Positions 26,796 through 35,462 of a DNA stretch of 37,693 bases are shown in pieces. The notes under the pieces are model-generated. The model was not told the DNA's origin and ran no database searches. It saw nothing but the letters and a program-made list of their open reading frames with translations. Within the stretch, counting starts at the first letter, position 1. Each line of letters begins with the position of its first letter. Made by a program: the position numbers and the translations under genes. Origin of the DNA: a virus; IMG/VR virus record IMGVR_UViG_3300030450_002819, positions 1 through 37,693 of that record; one strand, 5' to 3'.

Positions 26796-27313
26796 GTATC
26801 ACCACAATAGTTAGCTTTATTAAAGTCACAGATAGTAATGGCAATGTGCAGGATCTTTACCAAAATGCGAAAAGAGATGATTTCGGAGCCTTAGATAACG
26901 GCTCTGGCAGTTACGTTAAGAATCCCAATAATTACATTACTTTCAATGGAGAGAATTATTATTACTTACCTTTTGTATATCAAGGAGCGGCCAAGAATAG
27001 ATCAGGGGATAATTTAGAAGCTCAACTTGTGCTTGCTAATAACGCTCTAGCAATGAACAGAGCAAGGGAAGCTGTATCGAATAAATGGCACATAGAAGTT
27101 AGTGTATGTGTTGCCAATCCTTCTACATTGTCTCCTGAGAGAACCTTGACGATTGATAATTGGCTTGCTTCGTCTTTGTCATACGATCCAACAACTGTTG
27201 AAGTCTTATTGTCTTCTGCAATTGATGCTGTAGGTTCTAATGCACCAAATAGAGTCTTAACAACTTTTATGGTTGGAGCATTGCCAACTAGTGGCCAGAT
27301 GCAAAATAGATGA
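26792..27313 (+). CDS. Minor tail protein, 173 aa
   Basis: Starts with ATGA overlap on the tape measure gene. Beta-rich with NNYITFNGENYYYLPFVYQG and a helical middle (LVLANNALAMNRAREAVSNK). By position it corresponds to lambda gpM/gpL-type tail-tip proteins, and DUF1833-like proteins are found at this place. Exact family not certain. Confidence 0.6.
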   Translation: MSITTIVSFIKVTDSNGNVQDLYQNAKRDDFGALDNGSGSYVKNPNNYITFNGENYYYLPFVYQGAAKNRSGDNLEAQLVLANNALAMNRAREAVSNKWHIEVSVCVANPSTLSPERTLTIDNWLASSLSYDPTTVEVLLSSAIDAVGSNAPNRVLTTFMVGALPTSGQMQNR

Positions 27314-27708
27314 ATCCTTTCCATCTAATTGGGTTGCCATATCGATTAGGAGCAGACCCAGAAAAGCATAAAGCGGCTGACTGCTTGACTTTATCCAAGA
27401 CAGTTTTAAGACACTATGGAATTCAAAGCCCTTGCCCTACTAGGGATTGGTACAGGCGTTTGAAAAAGAAAGATTATTCAATTTTTAGAGAACAATTAGA
27501 ACTTTGGGGTAACAAGACAGAAAGGCCTAATATAGGAACAGTTGGTCTCTGTACTGCTAACGAGGGGTATGGTCTTGCTGTTTATTTCGAGGGCGGATGG
27601 CTGAACATAACATCATACGAAGGGTCGGTGGTGACTTGGAGACCCACAGAAGCCCTTCTGGTAGAAGAATATTATTACCCTCAGAAATCGAACTTTGTGA
27701 GACCTTAG
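27310..27708 (+). CDS. NlpC/P60-like tail peptidase, catalytic His not evident
   Basis: 132 aa. GLPYRLGADPEKHKAADCLT has the NlpC/P60 Cys site (AADC, C25) as in lambda gpK-like tail-tip peptidases that cut peptidoglycan on entry. Where the family has a H-x-G-I-Y strand, this protein reads EGYGLAVYFEGGW, so the His of the catalytic pair is missing or displaced. It may be inactive or use another residue. The last 112 nt overlap the tail tip gene. Confidence 0.6.
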   Translation: MNPFHLIGLPYRLGADPEKHKAADCLTLSKTVLRHYGIQSPCPTRDWYRRLKKKDYSIFREQLELWGNKTERPNIGTVGLCTANEGYGLAVYFEGGWLNITSYEGSVVTWRPTEALLVEEYYYPQKSNFVRP

Positions 27709-30700
27709 GCCTAAGTGAGGAAGATTATTGGTATTTTGTAAGGGTAACTGAAAGCTATAACGGTAAGAGATCAAAGGCGTATGACCATATTCCGCATGTA
27801 GTTAACAATCCTGTTCAGATAATTACGCAACTTGTTATAGGGATAGTTCTTACCTATGTTTCTGTATTGCTTTCGCCTAAGCCAAGGCCTCAAAAGCATG
27901 AAACTCCTGGCAGCTTAACAACAGCAGGCGCACAGGGGCCAAAGAGATTTGCACCGCAAACGGGTTTCGGTTCAGTTCAAGAATTAGCAAATTTAGGTGA
28001 TGTTATACCGCTTGTTTTTACTAACACAGAAGAGAACCCTAATGGAGGTGTTCGTATAAATAGCAAGCTTCTTTGGTCACAGATGAGGAGTTTATTTACA
28101 GGACAACAGCTTCGTGGTTTGTTCTTATTTTCATCAGGTCAATTAGGTGCTATGCCTGATTATGAAGGCTTTGCTATTGGCGACACGACGTTGGCTAATT
28201 ACACGAGTGCAAAAGTAGCTTTATATTTTATGACTGATGGGGGAAGGCCACAGGAGTTCACCCCTTCAGGTGGAACAGGAAATAAAAATGAAAGGTATAA
28301 CAGAGGAACATTGACTAATTGGCCAGATGGAGACGCCTTCTCTGTCTGGTGGGACCGTATGGGTTCATACGAGAGCAAGATTTTTAGTGGAACGAGAACA
28401 CCAGGAACACAGACACAGTTTGGCGCGTTTGCACCTTTTCCTAATGGTACGGCGTATAAGGTTCCTTATGAATTAGTTCTTAAGGGGAAAGATGCAAAGT
28501 CTGATGTCAAGGCTGATATAGATAAGAAACGGAATAAGATAAGTGCAAAATTTCCTAGATATTCTTCAATTCGTGGAGGTAGAAAAGCTTCAGGTTCGAC
28601 AATAAGTGTTAGTGGAGGTCAAAAAACGCTGAATATCTATAAAGACTACGAGCTTGACTACAAAATTCATAATGATAACCCTACTAAGAGCTATGGCTCA
28701 AAGTATGATCCTTGGGGAGTTGAGGACGTTAAATCTTCTGTTGATGCAACCCGTATAACGTCGGATTCTAATTTGTCGAAAGGCGATACTTATTTGGTCG
28801 GTAGTGCTTTAATGAATTGTAAACATATTAATTATACTCCTGATACTGGTATATGGACTCCTTTGAATGGAGCAGAAGTAGTTGCAACATTTAGGGCTAC
28901 AGAAGATGGTGGAAAGGCTCAAATAGTAGGGGCAAATGCTACAGAAGATCCATATCGTACTTTAGTTATCCAAAGATGTGCGATAGGAACTGTCTCTGGG
29001 AATACATTATGTGATGTAACAGAAATAGGACTTAAATCAACTGTCTGGAAACAGATTACAGGTTTCGCTAATGTAAACGGTCATCCAGGTCATATAAAAT
29101 ACGGGCAGCCAGGGACAGTGAAAAAATATGAGGATGATAATGGAAGTATTCAGTTAGGCCAAATGTCTAAGTATATAAAGAGGATTAGCTTCTTTAGGTT
29201 ACAAGGACGGATTGCTGGTAAAAACAATGATTGGAAATATATAGATGGAGGTAAACCGTTTGCTGTTAGAGGAAATACCCCACAGCCTCAATATAACTTT
29301 ATACGAATTAATCATAGTAGTGATAAGCAATATGAGTTTAGATTTATTCCTTATCCTGGTAATTTAGCTCAGAGAGAATTTATAAATAAGGATGTGCATC
29401 TGTTCGTGAAAAATAACACAGGGTACATAGAATCAGGCGAATTTGATATCTATTACTCAGGCCAATTAACTCAGTTGACTGGTAATTTAATGAGTAATTC
29501 AGAGTGGTACTTAGGGGCTTTGCCTGCATTTGTTGGTTCTGCCGTGACGGGTTTATCTAAAAGTACTCAAGGTTCTATTCCTACTCATAAAGATTGGGTA
29601 AAGACTTCTAGCAATATATTTAAACAGAGAGCCAACGGAGCTATTGAAACAGGCTGTGTGTTCGGTGCTAGGACAGGTAAGTATGCAGTTAGTAGGCTTG
29701 AATTTAAGGGTGCTGGGTCTAATAAGTTTCTACAAACTGAGTGGGAATGGTGGAGACGTAACAGCAATCCTCCTTATATCGGGCATACTCCACCTCTCCC
29801 TAAAGGACTTAATAATGCTGACAGTATTATTGATAATGCTAGTTATGCCGTTTTTTCAGGGGGCAAGCAGTACAGGGCAGGTACTTACGTTAGTACAAGT
29901 GGATATACCAAAACGTATAAGCTCAATGTATATGAAATGCGGGATGTCCCAGATAAATCTTATCCAGTCTCTTCAAGTGTATCAACTAGTTCAGACAGGA
30001 ATGGCACGGGTTTAACCCTTCGGGTGACTGTCTATAAGAACAAGGCTGTTATATGGAGTATTAATAACGCAGGGGTAGGCTATAGGACTGGCGATAGAGT
30101 CACTTTTAATGTTCCCCATGTTGGTGGCAATATATCTTTCAATGTAGAAACAGATAGTGGAGCGTTAGTAACAGATAAAGAAAGGAACTTAAATATTTAT
30201 GATGCTGTAGCAGATTATTATAAATATGACGCGGAACAAAGCAGTCACTTAACTGGCCCTGAGCATGAGATTGTTTACGTTAATGAACAAGCTATTAATA
30301 GCAATGGTGCATCTTATGGCAATTTAGCTATCGCAGGTTTACGGTTGAATAGTGCAAAAGAATGGACGTCATTTAGCCAACTATCTGCTTATATAAAAAA
30401 AGGAGTAAAAGTAGATCGATTGATTGAAAGTGGAGAAGGATCAACTAATTTATTCCCTGAGATTGCTTATGCATTATTAACAGATAGTGAAATAGGAGCT
30501 GGTGATCTTATTGGTGTAACTTCAGTTGATAAAGATAAGATGACTGTTGCAGCTAAATTTTGCAAGGCAAATGGTTTCTTTTGGGATGGTGTTATCACAC
30601 AGTCACAGAATTTAAGAGAATTTATATTTACTCAGGCTGCTTATTGTTTCCTTGATTTCACTATTATTGGGGGGCGTTTTTCTCTTTACCCTTCTGTTCC

Positions 30701-31448
30701 TTTCAATAGTCAGTATAAAATTAATTATGATGCCAAGCCTGAGGTCAGAGCTTTATTTACTGATGGGAATATAAAAGACCTTAAAGTGTCCTTTCTTTCT
30801 CCAGAAGAGAGGCAAGTATTCCAAGCAAGGGTTCTGTGGAGAAAAGAAACAATTAATGGCTTTTCTCAAACTAATGTAGAGGAAGTGAGACTTTCAGATA
30901 ACCAAGGTGGTTCAAATACTGATCCAAGAGAAACGTTTGATATGTCCATCTTTTGCACCAATGGAGATCATGCCTCCACATTCGCTAAATACGCATTAAG
31001 GACAAGACAAATGGTTGATCATGGATTGACGTTCCAAACAACTCCACAAGCTGCAATGTTTATGAGGCCTGGCGAGTATTTTAGGCTTTACTCAGAATCA
31101 ACCCATACAAGTCGTTTCGCTAATGGTGTGATAACTGATGGTGGCGTTATTCAGTCCTCGTCTCATTCTTATTCAAATGGTGATTCTATTTACTATTGGA
31201 AGCCTGGGCAAAGTGAAGTAAAAGGTCCTACCCCTTTATCTATAAATGGGGGGTTAGCTGATGCAGCTTTTAGGGGTTGTGTCTTTACGATTGCACAGAC
31301 TAACTCTTCAGATCGTGTCTACAAGTTGGAATCTTTAACATTTGCCGAGGATGGATTAGTTGAGGTAGCAGGCAGTTATGTCCCACTCGAATCTGATGGT
31401 ACATTCTCTGTTCTTCAGGGCTATGATGATCCTGAGCAATTCGTTTAG
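27597..31448 (+). CDS. Tail tip / host-specificity protein (gpJ-like)
   Basis: 1283 aa. The N-terminus has GRRILLPSEIELCETLGLSE and EDYWYFV, then a hydrophobic segment (about 74-92, IITQLVIGIVLTYVSVLLSP) followed by FGSVQELANLGDVIPLVF, the arrangement found in gpJ-like tips fused to the gpI region. The bulk is beta-rich; a later part (about 1000-1200) has FTQAAYCFLDFTIIGGRFSL and an Fn/hub-like layout. The tip binds the receptor and triggers ejection. It overlaps the NlpC-like gene in another frame, as in many siphoviruses. Confidence 0.8.
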   Translation: MAEHNIIRRVGGDLETHRSPSGRRILLPSEIELCETLGLSEEDYWYFVRVTESYNGKRSKAYDHIPHVVNNPVQIITQLVIGIVLTYVSVLLSPKPRPQKHETPGSLTTAGAQGPKRFAPQTGFGSVQELANLGDVIPLVFTNTEENPNGGVRINSKLLWSQMRSLFTGQQLRGLFLFSSGQLGAMPDYEGFAIGDTTLANYTSAKVALYFMTDGGRPQEFTPSGGTGNKNERYNRGTLTNWPDGDAFSVWWDRMGSYESKIFSGTRTPGTQTQFGAFAPFPNGTAYKVPYELVLKGKDAKSDVKADIDKKRNKISAKFPRYSSIRGGRKASGSTISVSGGQKTLNIYKDYELDYKIHNDNPTKSYGSKYDPWGVEDVKSSVDATRITSDSNLSKGDTYLVGSALMNCKHINYTPDTGIWTPLNGAEVVATFRATEDGGKAQIVGANATEDPYRTLVIQRCAIGTVSGNTLCDVTEIGLKSTVWKQITGFANVNGHPGHIKYGQPGTVKKYEDDNGSIQLGQMSKYIKRISFFRLQGRIAGKNNDWKYIDGGKPFAVRGNTPQPQYNFIRINHSSDKQYEFRFIPYPGNLAQREFINKDVHLFVKNNTGYIESGEFDIYYSGQLTQLTGNLMSNSEWYLGALPAFVGSAVTGLSKSTQGSIPTHKDWVKTSSNIFKQRANGAIETGCVFGARTGKYAVSRLEFKGAGSNKFLQTEWEWWRRNSNPPYIGHTPPLPKGLNNADSIIDNASYAVFSGGKQYRAGTYVSTSGYTKTYKLNVYEMRDVPDKSYPVSSSVSTSSDRNGTGLTLRVTVYKNKAVIWSINNAGVGYRTGDRVTFNVPHVGGNISFNVETDSGALVTDKERNLNIYDAVADYYKYDAEQSSHLTGPEHEIVYVNEQAINSNGASYGNLAIAGLRLNSAKEWTSFSQLSAYIKKGVKVDRLIESGEGSTNLFPEIAYALLTDSEIGAGDLIGVTSVDKDKMTVAAKFCKANGFFWDGVITQSQNLREFIFTQAAYCFLDFTIIGGRFSLYPSVPFNSQYKINYDAKPEVRALFTDGNIKDLKVSFLSPEERQVFQARVLWRKETINGFSQTNVEEVRLSDNQGGSNTDPRETFDMSIFCTNGDHASTFAKYALRTRQMVDHGLTFQTTPQAAMFMRPGEYFRLYSESTHTSRFANGVITDGGVIQSSSHSYSNGDSIYYWKPGQSEVKGPTPLSINGGLADAAFRGCVFTIAQTNSSDRVYKLESLTFAEDGLVEVAGSYVPLESDGTFSVLQGYDDPEQFV

Positions 31449-31451
31449 ATA

Positions 31452-31859
31452 ATGGCTACACAGAGATCTTTTCCATCAATAAAACCAAGCGGAAGGACGT
31501 ATTCCCCTGGTAAGTATCCTCAAGCCACGTTTGAAGCACAGAATGGAGCTAAGTCTGTTATTCGTTATGGAAATAAAAGAGTAAATGCTCAACTAAGCTT
31601 AAGTTTCAATAATATTACTGATGCTCAAGCTTCTGACATCCTTGCGAACTATAAAGAGGTTAATTCTGATTGGGACTATGTAGTTTTCAATCAGGACTCA
31701 GGTTTGACAGGTATAAAATCAACTGATCTGGAGAATTATGTGAATGAAGTTTCTTCTGGTTTAAGATGGAGGTATAATGCCCCTCCGCAAGTATCAAGCG
31801 TACAGCCAGGTATTAGCAATGTTTCTTGTTCATTTGTAGGTTGCTTAGATGGCGACTAG
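31452..31859 (+). CDS. Minor tail protein, 135 aa
   Basis: Starts 3 nt after the tip gene. RSFPSIKPSGRTYSPGKYPQ, then beta-strand pattern (NAQLSLSFNNITDAQASDIL) ending in a Val/Ser-rich end. Proteins with this F-P-S...R-x-Y-x-P-G opening are found by cyanophage tail genes. Role probably at the tail tip; not proven. Confidence 0.6.
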   Translation: MATQRSFPSIKPSGRTYSPGKYPQATFEAQNGAKSVIRYGNKRVNAQLSLSFNNITDAQASDILANYKEVNSDWDYVVFNQDSGLTGIKSTDLENYVNEVSSGLRWRYNAPPQVSSVQPGISNVSCSFVGCLDGD

Positions 31860-31872
31860 AATGTAAATAGTT

Positions 31873-31894
31873 TTATGCCTAAGGAATAGTAATG
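31873..31894 (+). repeat. Second copy of the 22-nt leader repeat
   Basis: Identical to 855-876: it contains a mini-ORF ATG CCT AAG GAA TAG (31875-31889, MPKE) and ends in the ATG of the gene at 31892. AAGGA serves as Shine-Dalgarno. A diverged version precedes the tape measure start (24206-24218). Confidence 0.7.
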
Positions 31895-32359
31895 GCCAAT
31901 CTGTATTCAGGGAAAGATGGGAAATTGTATTTTGATGGGAGTAGTGGAGCTTCTGCCAAAGTTAAAAATTGGTCTTTTACTGCAAGTCAGGCAATTCTTG
32001 AAACTGTCTCTCTAGGCGATACTGATAGAACTATTATCCCTGGTATTAAAAGCGTTACTGGTAGTTGTAGTATCTACTATTATCAAACATCTCCAGGTTC
32101 TGGCTCACCAGCTGGAGGTGCTAGTCAGTTCTTTAGTAAATTTGTAAAAGTTGGTTCAAATGCAGGGGGCGATCCTGTTACTGCTGATGTCAATGCAGTT
32201 CGTTTAAGACTAGCCATTGATGATACAAGTACAGACATGAGGTATTTAGAAGTAGTTGCTTATATCACTAGTTTCACCATGACCTGTAGCGTGGGTGAAG
32301 TTGTATCAGCTGATATCTCATTTGAAGCCAACGGAGCACCAACAGCACTTAAAATATAA
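31892..32359 (+). CDS. Tail tube-like protein, 155 aa
   Basis: MANLYSGKDGKLYFDGSSGA, then VKNWSFTASQAILETVSLGD, IKSVTGSCSIYYYQ and a last beta part (YITSFTMTCSVGEVVSADIS). This is the same tube fold order as the major tail protein at 22666 and the next gene, without the insertion. It could form the distal tube, the tip ring, or a second tube type. Its stop is directly followed by the ATG of the next gene. Confidence 0.65.
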   Translation: MANLYSGKDGKLYFDGSSGASAKVKNWSFTASQAILETVSLGDTDRTIIPGIKSVTGSCSIYYYQTSPGSGSPAGGASQFFSKFVKVGSNAGGDPVTADVNAVRLRLAIDDTSTDMRYLEVVAYITSFTMTCSVGEVVSADISFEANGAPTALKI

Positions 32360-33235
32360 ATGGCTCTCTATTTTGGCGATTATGGTTTTGTAGAAATCGA
32401 AAGGGGTAGTGTATCTCCTTCTGCTACTAGCTTAGACCCTGCAGACGTAAATACGGCTAAGAAGAGATTTAGTGTTGATTTTGTCTCTGGCTCAATTCTG
32501 ACTGGAGATCAAATAGTAATTGCAACAAAGGATAAAAGTACTCTGGGATTGGTATCAGGTCATAACTATCCAGACGGGCGCTGGTATGTTCATGTCGATG
32601 ATGCTGGTGGGCTGCGTCTTTATGAAACATTTAAAAGTTCCTTGTCTGGTCTCTCTGCGGATGCCCTCGGCTTGGTCACTCCGAGTAGTGCTAAGGATAT
32701 AACAATCCAATCTCAGGGCACCAGATTTAGACCACTTGGAAGTATAAGATCATATGAATTAACTACGTCTAGAGAAAATGTTGATACAAGTGTTTTAGGA
32801 GATCAATTCAGAAACAAATTTGAAAAAGGTCTGATTTCTGGTCAAGGTTCTTTGGATTGTCTTTGGGAGCATCGTCTAACAAATGATTCTGATTCTATGG
32901 CTAAGACCTCAGGCATTGAGTTCCCAATATACTTAAGTCAGCTATGTGTAAGGCTTGAGCAAGGCGCAGATTTTAAAGGGCGTTTCTTTTTATTTAAAGA
33001 TTCTAGTCAAGTTTCGACATCTGTTTGGTATGAAGCAGATTGCAGCATTACGAACGTAGGGGTCACTGTCCCAGCTAGTGGAATTATTGAAACCAAAATT
33101 GAATTTATAACCTCTGGAGTTGTTTCATTGAATACGGGTGAGCCCCCAGCTTATTTATTGCAGGAAAATAGTGACAAGATTTTGCAAGAGGGCTTAGATC
33201 CTGATGGCATACTTTTGGAAGATCCAACGTCTTAA
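32360..33235 (+). CDS. Tail tube-like protein with insertion, 291 aa
   Basis: Tube-type segments at 128-250 (SYELTTSRENVDTSVLGDQF; ISGQGSLDCLW; ADCSITNVGVTVPASGIIET) after an N-terminal insertion (VSGSILTGDQIVIATKD ... WYVHVDDAGGLRLYE) that parallels the one in the major tail protein. The last 35 residues (LLQENSDKILQEGLDPDGIL) are an extra repeat-like tail. Probably a virion protein near the tip or fibres. Confidence 0.6.
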   Translation: MALYFGDYGFVEIERGSVSPSATSLDPADVNTAKKRFSVDFVSGSILTGDQIVIATKDKSTLGLVSGHNYPDGRWYVHVDDAGGLRLYETFKSSLSGLSADALGLVTPSSAKDITIQSQGTRFRPLGSIRSYELTTSRENVDTSVLGDQFRNKFEKGLISGQGSLDCLWEHRLTNDSDSMAKTSGIEFPIYLSQLCVRLEQGADFKGRFFLFKDSSQVSTSVWYEADCSITNVGVTVPASGIIETKIEFITSGVVSLNTGEPPAYLLQENSDKILQEGLDPDGILLEDPTS

Positions 33236-33247
33236 TGCGTTCTGCCT

Positions 33248-33273
33248 CCTTAGGCTTAAAATTAGAATATATT
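33248..33273 (+). promoter_or_regulatory. Late promoter-like element before fibre gene
   Basis: CCTTAGG (33248-33254), 13 nt, TATATT (33268-33273); start near 33280, then AAGG and ATG at 33296. No -35. Confidence 0.45.
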
Positions 33274-33295
33274 TAATGCATCGTAAGGCGTAATC

Positions 33296-35386
33296 ATGGC
33301 AGATCTTCAGATTAGTCAACTTCCGAGTATCGCGTCGGGCAGCGTGGCGGGTGCGGTGGACTGCGTTGCTCTAGCTGATATCTCAGCAAGTCAAACAGCA
33401 AAGCTAACTGTAAAAGATCTGGTAACGGCTGGGGTTGGCTCGGTAGCAGCTGGGACTATTCCCGCGACGGCTCTTAGTTATCCATTGAGTGCTAATTCGA
33501 TAGTTACAGCTACCTTGCTAGATGCAAATGTTACTAATGCAAAATTACAATATTCAAGTATAAGTTTAGGAGGATTAACGCTTGCTCTAGGCAGTACAGA
33601 CGCTACACCCGCATTGAATTTAGCCGATGCTATAAACTACCCCACCTCTTCATTAAGTGGAACGATTACTAATGCACAATTAGCTGGAAGTATTGAAGGC
33701 ACTAAGTTATCAAATACTACTGTAACATATTCAAAATTAAATATATCTGATGGAGATATTCCAGGAGCAAAAATAACAAGTTCAAGCTTAACAGCAACGC
33801 AGCTAGGGACAGACTCCGTAACGGCAACCCAAATAGCCGCAAATGCGGTGGGGGCCAGTGAAATTGGGAGTGCAGTTATAACTAATGCCCATATTTCTAG
33901 CAATACAATTGAGGCTGGTAATATAGCAGCAAATGCAATTGGAAGTTCAGAGCTAGCTGACAACTCCGTGGACGCTGCAGCATTGCAAACAGATAGCGTA
34001 ATTACAGTAAAAATACAAAATTCTGCGGTAACAAATGATAAATTAGCAGGAAGTATTACAGGTTCAAAATTAACTAGTGGCACGATAACTTCAACTCAAT
34101 TAGGTACAAATAGCGTCACAAGTGTTGAGCTAGCAGACAATTCCGTGGATTCAGCGGCCATTGCAAGTTCAGCCGTGACAGATGCAAAGATTTCAGCAGT
34201 ATCAGGCACGAAAATAACTGATGCAACAATTACAGCCGCTAAGTTAAATACTTCTAATATTGATCGTTCTCTAAATGTAGCCAGTGGGAACCTAGGAATT
34301 AATAATGCTGTAACTGGTGGAGCATCTGCAAGAAACGGTATTACTTATAACGCTCAAGGACTTATCACTTCAACGGCTGCATTAGTAGCAAGTGATATTC
34401 CAGAAGCTACAACTAGTGCTGTTGGTGGTGTTTCTGTTCCTGCGGCTGGGGGTTTAAGTATTACTAACCTCGGTGCGATATCAATAACAAATAGTGTTAC
34501 AGCGTCAACGATTTCAGGAATCACGTATAACGCTGATGGACTTATAACAGGCACAGTTGCTTTAGTCGCTGGAGATTTACCGCTGGCAACTGCCACAGCA
34601 GTAGGAGCGATGAGTGTTCCAACAGCTTCTGCTCCTTTAGCTGTTGATGGAAATGGTGTTCTATCTATTGCTGACTCTGGTTCTGGCACAGGAACATTTA
34701 CTAAAGTTACTGTTACTGCAAAGGGGATAGTTTCAACAGGCGCATCACTTGTCGCTGCGGATATTCCTGTACTTGATGCGGCAAAAGTAACAACAGGCCA
34801 GTTTGCAACAGCAAGGATTGCAGATAATGCAATCACAATGGATCAGGTTGGTAATAATGCAATTTCATTTATTCAGGAAGCCCAACCAGCAATTACTGAC
34901 TTGCCTACTGGTGTTTACTGGTTGCAGGAAAGTACAGGTCAGTTAAGAATATTTAACGGCAACAGTTGGTTCTCTGTTGGTTTTGGAAGACTGGCAGAAG
35001 AGAACTTACGCTTCTCAGGAACTTTTAATGCCAGCAATGGTTTAATCGTTACTTTGACGACGTTCGGAACGAGTGCTGGATTCAGTGCAGGGAATGCTAT
35101 TCCCGCTGGTACAGCCGCGACGACGGGTTGTTATTTTGTTTGTGTTGTGGCAGGGAATGGCACAGCAGTCGTTCCATCAACTTCCTTCGACGCAGGGGAT
35201 TGGGCCTTATGCATGGGCCTTAATGATTGGGATCGAGTTGATACATTAAGTGGCCCTGGATCTGTTTCTGCTTTAGATGATTTATCCGATGTAACCATTG
35301 CGTCTCCATCAGCAGGACAATTCTTTGAATATGCATCAGATGGGCAATGGAAAAACGTTTCTGTAATTAGTGGCGGTACTTATTAA
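33296..35386 (+). CDS. Tail fibre protein with Asn/Ser/Ala-rich repeats
   Basis: 696 aa. N-terminus ADLQISQLPSIASGSVAGAV then LADISASQTAKLTVKDLV is the virion-attachment motif shared by many cyanophage fibres. Residues 60-320 are degenerate repeats such as SVTSVELADNSVDSAAI and SGTITNAQLAGS, a beta-helix or fibrous shaft. A second repeat set (GISYNAQGLITSTAALV-like) follows, and the end (LDDLSDVTIASPSAGQFFEY) is a common fibre C-terminal motif. Receptor-binding accessory fibre. Confidence 0.8.
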   Translation: MADLQISQLPSIASGSVAGAVDCVALADISASQTAKLTVKDLVTAGVGSVAAGTIPATALSYPLSANSIVTATLLDANVTNAKLQYSSISLGGLTLALGSTDATPALNLADAINYPTSSLSGTITNAQLAGSIEGTKLSNTTVTYSKLNISDGDIPGAKITSSSLTATQLGTDSVTATQIAANAVGASEIGSAVITNAHISSNTIEAGNIAANAIGSSELADNSVDAAALQTDSVITVKIQNSAVTNDKLAGSITGSKLTSGTITSTQLGTNSVTSVELADNSVDSAAIASSAVTDAKISAVSGTKITDATITAAKLNTSNIDRSLNVASGNLGINNAVTGGASARNGITYNAQGLITSTAALVASDIPEATTSAVGGVSVPAAGGLSITNLGAISITNSVTASTISGITYNADGLITGTVALVAGDLPLATATAVGAMSVPTASAPLAVDGNGVLSIADSGSGTGTFTKVTVTAKGIVSTGASLVAADIPVLDAAKVTTGQFATARIADNAITMDQVGNNAISFIQEAQPAITDLPTGVYWLQESTGQLRIFNGNSWFSVGFGRLAEENLRFSGTFNASNGLIVTLTTFGTSAGFSAGNAIPAGTAATTGCYFVCVVAGNGTAVVPSTSFDAGDWALCMGLNDWDRVDTLSGPGSVSALDDLSDVTIASPSAGQFFEYASDGQWKNVSVISGGTY

Positions 35387-35434
35387 AGAAGAAGGTAAGA
35401 TAAAGCCATCCTGTATAGGCTTACTCCTCCTTAG

Positions 35435-35445
35435 GGGTATCGCTT
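35435..35445 (+). promoter_or_regulatory. CCTTAGGGGTA box before giant fibre gene
   Basis: Eleven bases match the recurring box; the 76-nt gap also has a hairpin (AAGCC/GGCTT). No clear -10 is visible. Confidence 0.4.
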
Positions 35446-35462
35446 GAATAAGCATTTGAATT

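Noticed and set aside
33637-34836. Long minus-strand open frames opposite the first fibre gene
   Set aside because: Repetitive Ala/Ser/Thr codons leave the reverse strand free of stops; no ribosome binding site, and the plus-strand fibre is clear.
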